Assembly: GCA_913061275.1 (NCBI GenBank)
Contig: CAJXSR010000030.1
Coordinates: forward strand, 1 to 34,035
DNA: 34,035 nt
Source of the DNA: an uncultured Paracoccaceae bacterium
Lineage (GTDB): Bacteria > Pseudomonadota > Alphaproteobacteria > Rhodobacterales > Rhodobacteraceae
Reading direction: 5' to 3'
The notes below the pieces were generated by a model. It made no database searches. It was not told the DNA's origin and was given only the letters and a program-made list of their open reading frames with translations. The stretch's first letter is position 1. Each line of letters begins with the position of its first letter. Positions 7,981-16,375 of the stretch are shown piece by piece. A program made the translations under genes and the position numbers.

Positions 7981-8865
7981 ATGATGAATTTGGTGAATGG
8001 AATTTTGAACAAAGAACACACGGATCAATATTGGAATGACGGGTATCTGTTTCCAATACAGGTGGTTTCGCCAATGCAAGCACTAGAATGGCGCAAGCAA
8101 CTAGAAGCGTTAGAGACCAAATGGTTGGATAATGGCCTACCGTTACCTTTAAACACATACAAACGGGTTAATGCCCAATGTGTTATGCCTTTGGCATGTG
8201 ACATCGGCCTGCATCCTGCCATCCTAGATGTGGTCGAGGGCGTTTTGGGCCCTGACATCATGCTTTATTCTGTAGAGTTCCTAATAAAAGAACCCCATAC
8301 AAAGCATGTTGTGACAATGCATCAAGATTTGACCTATTGGGGCATGGGCGACATGGATAACATTCTAACCGCATGGTTGGCTGTATCTGATGCCACTACT
8401 CAATCTGGGTGCATGGATTTTGTACAAGGTAGCCACAAAAACCCAATTTTACCTCACGAAGACAGTTTTGACGCCCACAACCTGTTGTCCCGTGGTCAAG
8501 AGATAGCCGTAGATATTGCCCAAGAAGACAAAGTCGCAGTTGAATTGATGGCGGGTCAGATAAGCTTACACCACGGTCTAACCATTCATGGTTCAGGCCC
8601 GAATGTGAGCGACGACAGGCGCGTCGGCGTTGCTATCCGTTATATGTCGCCAAAAATGACGAAAGCGCAGGGTGAAAAAGATTTTGCAATGCCTGCGCGT
8701 GGCGATTGCACTTCTGGTGCACTTATCAACTATGCACCCCCAAGCGATGACTTTTCGCCTGAATCATTGGAAATCTATGATAAGATACGAAACGTGCAAG
8801 CTGCTGTTATGATGGCAGGGGCTAATGGCAAAGACGGTATCGGTATCTATGCAAAGGAAAAATGA
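7981..8865 (+). CDS. Phytanoyl-CoA dioxygenase family Fe(II)/2-oxoglutarate oxygenase
   Basis: The protein has 294 residues with the PhyH jelly-roll motifs. The iron-binding facial triad is His114-x-Asp116 (VTMHQDLTYWG) with distal His203 (LTIHGSGPNVS), and the 2-oxoglutarate-binding Arg is 213 or 214 in SDDRRVGVAIRY. The family hydroxylates small molecules with O2 and 2-oxoglutarate in the cytoplasm; PhnY and TmpA, which hydroxylate aminophosphonates, belong to it. The start is the ATG at 7981, with GAGGT 6 nt upstream. The stop codon overlaps the start of the next gene (ATGA), so the two are translationally coupled. That neighbour is a PhnZ-like HD protein, so a hydroxylate-then-cleave pathway is inferred. 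The substrate is not determined by the sequence. Halogenase or ectoine-hydroxylase-like activity remains possible within the family. Confidence 0.9.
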   Translation: MMNLVNGILNKEHTDQYWNDGYLFPIQVVSPMQALEWRKQLEALETKWLDNGLPLPLNTYKRVNAQCVMPLACDIGLHPAILDVVEGVLGPDIMLYSVEFLIKEPHTKHVVTMHQDLTYWGMGDMDNILTAWLAVSDATTQSGCMDFVQGSHKNPILPHEDSFDAHNLLSRGQEIAVDIAQEDKVAVELMAGQISLHHGLTIHGSGPNVSDDRRVGVAIRYMSPKMTKAQGEKDFAMPARGDCTSGALINYAPPSDDFSPESLEIYDKIRNVQAAVMMAGANGKDGIGIYAKEK

Positions 8866-9482
8866 TGGAACAAGTAAAATTCACCCAGATGAAAGACGGC
8901 GACAAAGAAGATTACGATTTTCTGACCAAGCATGAGATTGAACACACCAAAGGCACAGCAGATCGTTTGCTGACCGCTTTGGTGGAGCTAGATGTAGGCC
9001 TGTCGGGCTATCAAATCACCCGTCTTGGCCATTCATTACAGTCGGCAACACGTGCTTGGCGTGACGGGGCAGATACGGATTGGGTGGTTTCAGCCCTTTT
9101 GCACGATATTGGCGACATCTATGCGCCTTATAATCATGATGAATATGCCGCGACTATTTTGCGGCCCTTCGTGCGAGAGCAATGCCGTTGGGTGGTTGAA
9201 AAGCACGGTGATTTTCAACTGGCTTATTTTGGCGAACATGTGGGTGCCGACCCAAATAAACGTAATGCATATCAAGGGCATAAAAACTTTTCTGATTGCG
9301 CTACTTTTTGCGAACGTTGGGATCAAACCAGCTTTGACCCAGATTATGATACGTTGGATATTTCATTCTTTACGGAAATGGTGCATGAGGTGTTTGCCCG
9401 CGCGCCTAATGACCCTGCGGTTATAAACGCTGCGGATCAAGCATTGGTTAATCCAGAGGTGGCAAAAACACGGAGTGACTGA
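8862..9482 (+). CDS. HD-domain protein, PhnZ/TmpB-like (candidate mixed-valent diiron oxygenase)
   Basis: The protein has 206 residues. Candidate metal ligands are His57 (LGHSLQSATRAW), His81-Asp82 (LLHDIGD), His92 (YNHDEYAA), His115 (VEKHGDF) and Asp154 (RWDQTSFD). The HSLQ motif and the 24-residue distance to HD match PhnZ, which cleaves a C-P bond oxidatively with a diiron centre; myo-inositol oxygenase shares the fold and the Gln. PhnZ's substrate lid (Tyr24 and Glu27 as I recall) aligns here with LSGYQITR and is not conserved, so the substrate probably differs. A plain phosphohydrolase cannot be excluded. It is coupled to the PhyH oxygenase upstream (4-bp overlap) and to the dienelactone-hydrolase gene downstream (TGATG overlap). 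AAGGA lies 5 nt before the first of two ATGs (8862, 8865). Confidence 0.85.
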   Translation: MMEQVKFTQMKDGDKEDYDFLTKHEIEHTKGTADRLLTALVELDVGLSGYQITRLGHSLQSATRAWRDGADTDWVVSALLHDIGDIYAPYNHDEYAATILRPFVREQCRWVVEKHGDFQLAYFGEHVGADPNKRNAYQGHKNFSDCATFCERWDQTSFDPDYDTLDISFFTEMVHEVFARAPNDPAVINAADQALVNPEVAKTRSD

Positions 9483-10207
9483 TGAACGGCGATGATTTTC
9501 AAAAGTTCACTTTTGACGCACCACTGACAACAGGCCAAATCGTTTCACATGATGTGTATTTCGCAGGCACAGGGCCTGCGATACTTCTGATCCAAGAATT
9601 ACCAGGTATTGACCAAGATACGTTTAATCTGGCGGAAAAACTGATCGGGCAGGGCTATTCGGTGTATCTACTGCATTTGATCGGTAAGTTTGGTCACAAA
9701 ACCATGTGGCGCAACACCGCACGATTGTTTTGTGTACGCCGTGAAATAAATATGTTTGCCAAAGGCAAGCAAAGCCCGATTTCGGCATGGTTGCGCGCCC
9801 TTTGCAGTGAGATTGAGACCCGTACGGATCTGGGCAAAATTGGCGTAATTGGCATGTGCCTGTCAGGTAGTTTTGCATTGGCATTGATGGCGCATGATGC
9901 GGTTCTGGGGGCAGTTTCCAGCCAACCTTCTTTGCCAATCATGGGAAAGTCAGCATTAGATATGAGTGAGGGTGACATTGTTGAATGCAAGGCCGCAATG
10001 AAGGCCAAAGGGGGTACCCTTGCGATGCGTTATGCGGATGATTTCATGGCACGGCGCGACATTATGGACGCATTAGAAAAAGCACTCGATCCACATATTA
10101 AAACAGTGCATTTTGAAGGCTCAAAGCACTCGTTGCTAACATCCGATTTCAATCAGGAAGCATATGCCGAAATGACTACGTATTTCAACATGCGCTTTGA
10201 TCACTAA
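9482..10207 (+). CDS. Dienelactone hydrolase family protein
   Basis: This 241-residue alpha/beta-hydrolase has the dienelactone-hydrolase pattern. Glu39 sits in IQELPGID and nucleophile Cys126 in IGMCLSGSFAL, with a probable catalytic Asp in RYADDFMARRD (about 185-187) and His216 in EGSKHSLL. The cysteine nucleophile, rather than serine, is characteristic of the family, which opens lactones and other activated esters. There is no export signal. It is the third gene of a tightly overlapping operon (start overlaps the upstream stop by 1 base). It most likely hydrolyses the product of the two oxygenation steps, or a related ester or lactone; that role is inferred from position. Its last 4 bp overlap the convergent ornithine decarboxylase gene. 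Confidence 0.87.
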   Translation: MNGDDFQKFTFDAPLTTGQIVSHDVYFAGTGPAILLIQELPGIDQDTFNLAEKLIGQGYSVYLLHLIGKFGHKTMWRNTARLFCVRREINMFAKGKQSPISAWLRALCSEIETRTDLGKIGVIGMCLSGSFALALMAHDAVLGAVSSQPSLPIMGKSALDMSEGDIVECKAAMKAKGGTLAMRYADDFMARRDIMDALEKALDPHIKTVHFEGSKHSLLTSDFNQEAYAEMTTYFNMRFDH

Positions 10208-11337
10208 TAGTTTGTAATTGTAACGTATTTTGTATTTCCATAGCCGTTAAATTGCGTTGCAATAGCGTGGGTGTAAGCCCCCATATTTTCAAATAAAATA
10301 TAGTCACCTTCGGCAATATCTATTGGCAGACACAAAGGTGCGGGCAGTTGATCTAATGAATCACAGGTTGGCCCAAAGACTGTGTAGTTTTGAAGCTCTT
10401 TCGAATTAGATGATTTCTGATGTTGAATTGCTTGATACCGTTCAACTTGGCCAATGGTATCGCGGAACTCTGATAATCCGCCATATAGACCATCATTTGC
10501 AAATATAATGTTATCAGACAATGCCTTAACGCATATAGCTAAACTAAAAGCATCGGCTACCATCGCGCGACCAGGTTCACATACCAGATCAGGTGCGTTA
10601 TTCGGAAAATATTGCAAAACCGCCTGTTTGATTGTGTAAAATATCGGTGTCAGGGTTGGTTTTTCATGCCCACGATGACTGGGAAAACCACCACCGACAT
10701 TCAAGCGGTATAGCTTGCAGCCAGATTGCTTTTCTATCAAAGCGCATTGCGCAATATACACAGCCCATGTTTGCGGATCTGTGCATTGTGTGCCGGGGTG
10801 AAATGTCATGGATGTTTGATGCCCACATTCTTGAACACGGCGTAGCAATGAAACGCACATATCTGGTTCTGCCCCGAATTTCGCCCCAAAATCATATGCC
10901 GCCCCAGCCAAGTCTAATTTTAAACGCACAGATATTTCACTACCTTCAGGGATATGGGCCAGCAACTTTTCCAACTCGGCAGGGCGATCAACCGAATAAG
11001 AACGCACGCCATTACGCACCGCATGTTTTACTTCATTCACGGATCGAACGGGATTGTGATAATGCAATGTCGCAAGCGGGGCCACGCTACGCACCAGATC
11101 AATTTCAACGGGCGACGCTACATCAAAAGCGTTTACACCTGCGGCAACCAGACATCGCAACACATTTGCATCAGGATTGGCCTTTACCGCATAGCTGACA
11201 AGCCCAGGAAAGCCCGTGCGAAATTCTTGGGCTGTATCTGTTAAGGTTGCAGGATTGAAAAAAGATACAGGTAATTCAGGCCTGCATGTGCCTAAATATT
11301 CCCTGCGGGTTTGCCAAATGGCTTGTTGAATTGTCAT
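10204..11337 (-). CDS. Fold-type III PLP decarboxylase, ornithine decarboxylase-like
   Basis: The expected reaction is ornithine to putrescine plus CO2, the entry to polyamine synthesis; lysine or another basic amino acid is possible. The product has 377 residues, the length of the small eukaryotic-type/alphaproteobacterial ODC branch. The PLP lysine is Lys52 in YAVKAN, the phosphate-binding glycine loop is GGGFP (215-219) and EPGR lies at 254-257. The active-site cysteine Cys325, which is contributed across the dimer interface, is in FGPTCDSLD, and GAYTHA lies at 353-358. All key residues are intact. AGAGGG precedes the ATG. The gene is divergent from an Lrp/AsnC regulator with a 112-bp gap, a common arrangement for local amino-acid-responsive control. 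Confidence 0.9.
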   Translation of the reverse strand: MTIQQAIWQTRREYLGTCRPELPVSFFNPATLTDTAQEFRTGFPGLVSYAVKANPDANVLRCLVAAGVNAFDVASPVEIDLVRSVAPLATLHYHNPVRSVNEVKHAVRNGVRSYSVDRPAELEKLLAHIPEGSEISVRLKLDLAGAAYDFGAKFGAEPDMCVSLLRRVQECGHQTSMTFHPGTQCTDPQTWAVYIAQCALIEKQSGCKLYRLNVGGGFPSHRGHEKPTLTPIFYTIKQAVLQYFPNNAPDLVCEPGRAMVADAFSLAICVKALSDNIIFANDGLYGGLSEFRDTIGQVERYQAIQHQKSSNSKELQNYTVFGPTCDSLDQLPAPLCLPIDIAEGDYILFENMGAYTHAIATQFNGYGNTKYVTITNY

Positions 11338-11449
11338 GGGCTGCCCTCTTTTTGCTTACTTTGGCGTAGAACGGCTTAAAAAGCACTCGGCAATGTGGGC
11401 AAACCGTGCTTATAACCTATCAATATGACGGACAATAGGGCAAAATGAC

Positions 11450-11881
11450 ATGGATGAGCTGGATAAAAAACTAATCGTGGCATTAGCCGCCAATGCGCGT
11501 ATCCCCATTTCAACCCTTGCAGCTGACCTAGGTCTTGCGCGCACCACGGTGCAAGCCCGTATTGATCGGCTGGAACGAAATGGTACCATTGCGGGCTATA
11601 CGGTGCGATTGTCAGAGATCACCACAACGGGCCGCATTCGCGCCACAGTGCTTTTGCAAATTGACCCGCAAAAACAAACCAGTATCATTGGTCGCCTGAA
11701 AGCAAATCATTATGTAAAAGAAACATTTACCGCGTCAGGTCGTTTTGATCTGGTGCTGCAAATCGTGGCTGGAACAACCGCAGAACTGGATACCATACTG
11801 GATCAAATAGGGGCCTTGGACGGTGTAAAATCATCTGAAAGCCTGATCCGATTGACCACAAAAATTGACCGTGAAATTTGA
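11450..11881 (+). CDS. Lrp/AsnC family transcriptional regulator
   Basis: The protein has 143 residues, the family's normal size. Residues 1-60 form the AsnC-type helix-turn-helix (DELDKKLIVAL, ISTLAADLGLARTTVQARI, NGTIAGYTV). Residues 65-140 form the RAM ligand-binding and oligomerisation domain. It is divergently transcribed from the ornithine decarboxylase gene and so probably controls it, and perhaps itself, in response to an amino acid. That target is inferred from position only. valS follows after 62 bp on the same strand, but is likely to have its own expression signals. Confidence 0.92.
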   Translation: MDELDKKLIVALAANARIPISTLAADLGLARTTVQARIDRLERNGTIAGYTVRLSEITTTGRIRATVLLQIDPQKQTSIIGRLKANHYVKETFTASGRFDLVLQIVAGTTAELDTILDQIGALDGVKSSESLIRLTTKIDREI

Positions 11882-11943
11882 TACTTTCCCTTGGGCAAAA
11901 GCCCCTGTAGAAAGCCCCTACACACAGATTTAAGGCAAGACTA

Positions 11944-14900
11944 ATGGCGATGGAAAAGAACTTTGATGCAGCGGCAAATGAAGCGGCATTGTTTGAAAAA
12001 TGGGAAACTTCGGGCGCGTTTAAAGCGGGTGCGAATGCAAAGGAAGGTGCAGACAGTTTTTGCATCATGATCCCACCACCAAATGTGACGGGTTCCTTGC
12101 ACATGGGCCATGCGTTCAACAACACATTGCAAGACATCATGGTGCGCTGGCACCGTATGCGTGGCTTTGACACGCTATGGCAACCGGGCCAAGACCATGC
12201 AGGCATCGCCACCCAAATGGTTGTGGAACGCGATATGGCAGCCAACGGTGAAGGCAAACGCACCGATATGACGCGCGAACAGTTCGTCAAGCGCGTTTGG
12301 CAGCAAAAAGAAAAATCCGGCAACACCATCATCAACCAGCTAAAACGCTTGGGTGCGTCATGCGACTGGGATCGTAACCGCTTTACGATGGACGAGGGTT
12401 TCCATGATGCGGTGCTGAAAGTTTTTGTCGATCTCTATAACAAGGGTATGATCTATAAAGGTAAACGTCTGGTAAACTGGGACCCGCATTTTGAAACTGC
12501 CATTTCAGACCTAGAGGTTGAAAATATCGAGGTCGACGGCCACATGTGGCATTTCAAATACCCGCTGGCGGGTGGTGCGACATATGAATATGTTGAAAAA
12601 GACGAAGACGGTAATGTGATCCTTACGGAAACGCGCGATTACATTTCTATCGCCACTACACGCCCCGAAACCATGTTGGGTGACGGGGCTGTGGCCGTGT
12701 TTACCACGGATGAACGCTATGCGCCGTTGGTTGGCAAGCTGTGCGAAATCCCGGTAGGGCCAAAAGAATTCCGCCGTTTGATCCCGATCATTACTGATGA
12801 ATATCCTGATCCCGACTTTGGTTCTGGTGCGGTTAAAATCACTGGTGCGCATGATTTCAACGACTATGAGGTCGCCAAACGCGCCAACATCCCGATGTAT
12901 AATCTGATGGACACCAAGGGTGCGATGCGTGCCGATGGTAAGCCGTATGTGCAAGAGGCTGCCGTGGCCCAAGCGATTGCCAATGGCACGCAAGAATTTG
13001 ACGAGGCGATGATTGCCGCGATGAACCTTGTTCCCGACGAATACCGTGGCATGGATCGTTTTGAGGCGCGTAAAGCCGTGATTGCGGATATTACTGCTGA
13101 GGGTTTGGCGGTGATGATAAAGGTCCCCGATCAAGTCGAGGATGACACCGATACATCTGTCACCCCAGCCCCCGAGCTGGGGTCTGAAACAATCCCTTAC
13201 GTCGAAAACAAAAAAATCATGCAGCCCTTTGGCGATCGTTCCAAAGTGGTGATTGAGCCGATGCTAACAGACCAATGGTTTGTCGACACAAAACAAATCG
13301 TGCAACCGGCGATTGATGCGGTTAAAGACGGCACGGTTAAGATCTTGCCTGAAGGCGACAAGAAGGTGTATTTCCATTGGTTGGAAAACATCGAACCTTG
13401 GTGTATTTCACGGCAACTGTGGTGGGGGCATCAGGTGCCGGTTTGGTATGGGCCTGATCATTGGTATGGTGATGATTCAGATCAAGAAAAGCATTTTCCA
13501 GGTTTTTTTAATTGGCGCTTTTGTGCGGCCGAAGAATCGGAAGCTATAGCAGCAGCGAAAAAAGAGTACCAGAAGGCAACTGATCGCGATTGGGAATTTA
13601 AAATTGTAGCTAATGAACGAGAAGCGCAGGAAATATTGATTGGAAGTGAGCAAACGGGAATATTGCCATTATTTCGCGACCCAGACGTCCTAGACACATG
13701 GTTTTCATCTGGCCTATGGCCATTCGGCACACTTGGCTGGCCCGAAGAGGCCTCTGAACTGGAACGTTTCTATAAATCCGACAATGTTGACCGTGTGCTG
13801 ATCACCGGTTTTGACATTATATTCTTCTGGGTTGCCCGTATGATGATGATGGGCATTGAGGTGATGGATAAAGTGCCGTTTGAAACGGTTTACGTGCACC
13901 CACTGGTGCGTGATGAGAAGGGCAAGAAAATGTCCAAATCAACGGGTAACGTCATCGACCCATTGGATTTGATGGATAAATACGGCACTGACGCTGTGCG
14001 CTTTACGCTGACGGCTATGGCTGCGATGGGGCGTGACTTGAAACTTTCCGAAGATCGCATCGTCGGGTATCGCAATTTCGGCACTAAGCTGTGGAATGCC
14101 GCACGTTTTGCCGAGTTTAATGAAGCTTTTCCGCAAACAGGCTTTGACCCCAAATCAGTCGACCAAACCCTGAACAAATGGATCATCGGCGAAACTGCCC
14201 TTGTGCGTGAAGCCGTCGATACGGCCCTGACGCAATACCGTTTCAACGATGCTGCCAACGCGCTTTATAGTTTCGTTTGGGGCAAGGTTTGTGATTGGTA
14301 TGTGGAACTTTCCAAACCGTTGTTCCAAGGCGATGATGCTGCTGTGAAGGCCGAAACACAGGCCACATTGGCGTGGGTTCTGGATCAATGTCTGGTGCTG
14401 TTGCACCCGATTATGCCCTATATTACTGAACAGCTTTGGGGCGATATTGCGGATCGCCAAAAGATGCTGGTGCACGCCGATTGGCCTACATATACCGCCG
14501 CAGATCTGGTTGATGCAGATGCCGCGCGTGAAATGAACTGGGTGGTGGGCTTGATCGAACAAATCCGCTCGGTGCGCGTGGAAATGCACGTGAACGCAGG
14601 TGCCAAAATTCCGATGCTCCAGTTGGAGTTGGACGCATCGGGCAAGGGCGCACTGCAACGCAATCTACCAATGATTATGCGCCTTGCACGGGTAACCGAA
14701 ATATCTGAAGCGTCTGAGGCCCCCAAAGGCTCGGTCACGTTGGCCGTAGAAGGTGGTACGTTCTGTCTGCCTTTGGCCGATGTCATTGATGTGGAAGCGG
14801 AAAAAGCCCGCCTGACCAAAACCATTGAAAAGCTGGAAAAAGAGCTGAACATGATTAAAGGCAAGCTGGTCAATGATAAATTCGTGGCTAACGCACCCGC

Positions 14901-14997
14901 TGCAGTGGTTGCAGAAAACCGCACCCGTGTGGAAGTGGGTGGCGAAGAATTGAAAACCTTGCAAGCGGCTTATGACCGTGTTGCGGCTTTAGTCTGA
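11944..14997 (+). CDS. valS: Valyl-tRNA synthetase
   Basis: This class Ia synthetase charges tRNA-Val. The product has 1017 residues, somewhat longer than the E. coli enzyme. The HIGH motif is HMGH (53-56) and KMSKS is at 662-666. The editing (CP1) domain lies between them, with [10 protein letters not shown] and [15 protein letters not shown], and the C-terminal coiled-coil arm is present (about 945-1010). Two oddities sit in the CP1 region. A perfect palindrome at 13162-13183 encodes TPAPELG in a variable loop. A segment at about 13470-13685 (residues about 509-581) has visibly more A/T-ending codons than the flanks and a non-conserved sequence just before the conserved [15 protein letters not shown] motif. 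Neither breaks the frame. Confidence 0.98.
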   Translation: MAMEKNFDAAANEAALFEKWETSGAFKAGANAKEGADSFCIMIPPPNVTGSLHMGHAFNNTLQDIMVRWHRMRGFDTLWQPGQDHAGIATQMVVERDMAANGEGKRTDMTREQFVKRVWQQKEKSGNTIINQLKRLGASCDWDRNRFTMDEGFHDAVLKVFVDLYNKGMIYKGKRLVNWDPHFETAISDLEVENIEVDGHMWHFKYPLAGGATYEYVEKDEDGNVILTETRDYISIATTRPETMLGDGAVAVFTTDERYAPLVGKLCEIPVGPKEFRRLIPIITDEYPDPDFGSGAVKITGAHDFNDYEVAKRANIPMYNLMDTKGAMRADGKPYVQEAAVAQAIANGTQEFDEAMIAAMNLVPDEYRGMDRFEARKAVIADITAEGLAVMIKVPDQVEDDTDTSVTPAPELGSETIPYVENKKIMQPFGDRSKVVIEPMLTDQWFVDTKQIVQPAIDAVKDGTVKILPEGDKKVYFHWLENIEPWCISRQLWWGHQVPVWYGPDHWYGDDSDQEKHFPGFFNWRFCAAEESEAIAAAKKEYQKATDRDWEFKIVANEREAQEILIGSEQTGILPLFRDPDVLDTWFSSGLWPFGTLGWPEEASELERFYKSDNVDRVLITGFDIIFFWVARMMMMGIEVMDKVPFETVYVHPLVRDEKGKKMSKSTGNVIDPLDLMDKYGTDAVRFTLTAMAAMGRDLKLSEDRIVGYRNFGTKLWNAARFAEFNEAFPQTGFDPKSVDQTLNKWIIGETALVREAVDTALTQYRFNDAANALYSFVWGKVCDWYVELSKPLFQGDDAAVKAETQATLAWVLDQCLVLLHPIMPYITEQLWGDIADRQKMLVHADWPTYTAADLVDADAAREMNWVVGLIEQIRSVRVEMHVNAGAKIPMLQLELDASGKGALQRNLPMIMRLARVTEISEASEAPKGSVTLAVEGGTFCLPLADVIDVEAEKARLTKTIEKLEKELNMIKGKLVNDKFVANAPAAVVAENRTRVEVGGEELKTLQAAYDRVAALV
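13162..13183. repeat. Perfect 8-bp-stem palindrome inside valS
   Basis: The sequence ACCCCAGC-CCCCGA-GCTGGGGT is a G+C-rich hairpin embedded in frame in a variable region of ValS (residues about 407-414). It is not duplicated elsewhere in the window. It resembles the dispersed palindromic elements of alphaproteobacteria that can land inside coding regions; that identity is an inference. Confidence 0.6.
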
Positions 14998-15007
14998 TCT
15001 GTTTTTC

Positions 15008-15181
15008 TTAGTGGGGAATGTATTTATCTATGGCCCGCATTGCACCCACAGCTTTGTCAAAATAGACTGTTAGAATGCGTTTTCCACTAGGGGACGCGGC
15101 TATTTTAGGTAAAAAACGTGTGGCCCCTGCAGCCGTTGCCGAGGCAAGTAGGGTGCGGCGGGATATTTTATGTCGGCTCAT
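15008..15181 (-). CDS. 57-residue protein with a twin-arginine (Tat) signal peptide
   Basis: A short ORF fills the gap between valS and the aminotransferase gene on the opposite strand. Residues 1-29 look like a Tat signal: basic N-region, SRRTLLASATAAGA core with the twin arginine at 8-9, and a KIAA-type end. What remains after cleavage is only about 28 residues, with RILTVYFDK and GAMRAIDKYIPH, an amphipathic and mildly basic stretch. The ATG is preceded by AAAGGA with a 9-nt spacing, which supports translation. It is convergent with valS (10 bp between stop codons) and divergent from the aminotransferase (75-bp gap). I do not recognise the mature part. Such a small protein would have to fold alone or ride with a partner if it really uses Tat. 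Confidence 0.65.
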   Translation of the reverse strand: MSRHKISRRTLLASATAAGATRFLPKIAASPSGKRILTVYFDKAVGAMRAIDKYIPH

Positions 15182-15256
15182 TTAGATTGATCCTTTGCTT
15201 TATTATGGATTACCTATGTATATATTTCGCAGATACAAGATGTAGGTTTGATAGAC

Positions 15257-16375
15257 ATGAGTAAACTTCCCCCACAGGGCCCGCGTTATACTGATCTGGT
15301 TGCAAGCCTGTCGGACGACGCCCCTTTTATTGATCCTGAAACCCAAGAACGCGATCAGGGGCATTTGTTTACTGCCCGATTGGGGGCCAATGAAAACGTT
15401 TTTGGCCCATCCCCCAAAGCAGTAGCTGCAATGCAGGCTGCGGATGGCGAGACATGGATGTATGGCACGGCAAACAGTTATGACCTGCGAAATGCACTGG
15501 CTGCATTTTACCAGATAGGTAAGGATAACATCGTGGTTGGCGAAGGTATTGACGGGTTATTAGGCTACCTTGTGCGGCTTTTGGTCGGTCCGGGCGACAA
15601 AGTTGTGACCTCACATGGGGCTTATCCGACGTTTAACTACCATGTGGCGGGCTACGGCGGTGATATTGTGACCGTGCCGTTTAACGGCAATTATGAAGAC
15701 CCAGTGGCTTTGGTAACAAAGGCCGCAGAGGTTGATGCGAAATTGATTTATCTGGCCAATCCCGACAACCCGATGGGAACTATACATGATGCGGGCGTCA
15801 TTCAGGCAGCGATTGAAGCGGTGCCAGATGGTGCTGTGCTGATATTGGATGAGGCTTATGTTGAATTTGCCCCCAAAGGTATTGCCATCCCTTTTGACAT
15901 ACATGACCCGCGCGTCATTCGTATGCGTACGTTTTCCAAGGCTTACGGGCTGGCGGGTGTACGAGTGGGTTATGCAATCGGGCATCAGGATCTGATTAAA
16001 AGCTTCGATAAGATCCGCAATCATTTCGGTCTAAGCCGTTCAGGTCAAATCGGGGCCTTGGCGGCGTTTCAAGATCAGGAATATCTGGCACAAACTGTGG
16101 CCAGTGTTGCCACAGCCCGTGACCGGATTGCAAGGATTGCCACAGATAACGGATTGCAACCCATTCAATCGGCAACAAACTTTGTCACTATTGATTGCGG
16201 TCGTGACGCTGATTTTGCCAAAGCAGTGGTCGATGAATTATCCGCCCGAGGTATTTTTATTCGCCGACCGTTTGTGGCACCTTACACCCGATGTATTCGG
16301 GTATCCGCAGGGCGTGCGCAGGATTTGGATCTGTTTGAAGCAGCTTTACCGCAGGCGTTGAAAGCCTGTGGTTAA
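15257..16375 (+). CDS. HisC-like class I/II PLP aminotransferase
   Basis: The protein has 372 residues in the histidinol-phosphate aminotransferase fold group. The PLP-binding lysine is Lys228 in TFSKAYGLAGVRVGY. Other motifs are ARLGANENVFGPSP at the N-terminus, NPDNPMGT, LILDEAYVEF and the C-terminal substrate-carboxylate arginine in RCIRVSAG. Family members serve histidine synthesis or act on aromatic amino acids. With no his genes nearby, the substrate is undecided and I give no gene symbol. I prefer the ATG at 15257 to a TTG three codons earlier. Its stop overlaps the convergent class V aminotransferase by 4 bp. Confidence 0.9.
   Translation: MSKLPPQGPRYTDLVASLSDDAPFIDPETQERDQGHLFTARLGANENVFGPSPKAVAAMQAADGETWMYGTANSYDLRNALAAFYQIGKDNIVVGEGIDGLLGYLVRLLVGPGDKVVTSHGAYPTFNYHVAGYGGDIVTVPFNGNYEDPVALVTKAAEVDAKLIYLANPDNPMGTIHDAGVIQAAIEAVPDGAVLILDEAYVEFAPKGIAIPFDIHDPRVIRMRTFSKAYGLAGVRVGYAIGHQDLIKSFDKIRNHFGLSRSGQIGALAAFQDQEYLAQTVASVATARDRIARIATDNGLQPIQSATNFVTIDCGRDADFAKAVVDELSARGIFIRRPFVAPYTRCIRVSAGRAQDLDLFEAALPQALKACG

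Noticed and set aside
13163-14964. Long reverse-strand ORFs opposite valS
   Set aside because: They are antisense shadows of a conserved synthetase and lack any recognisable domain or ribosome-binding site.
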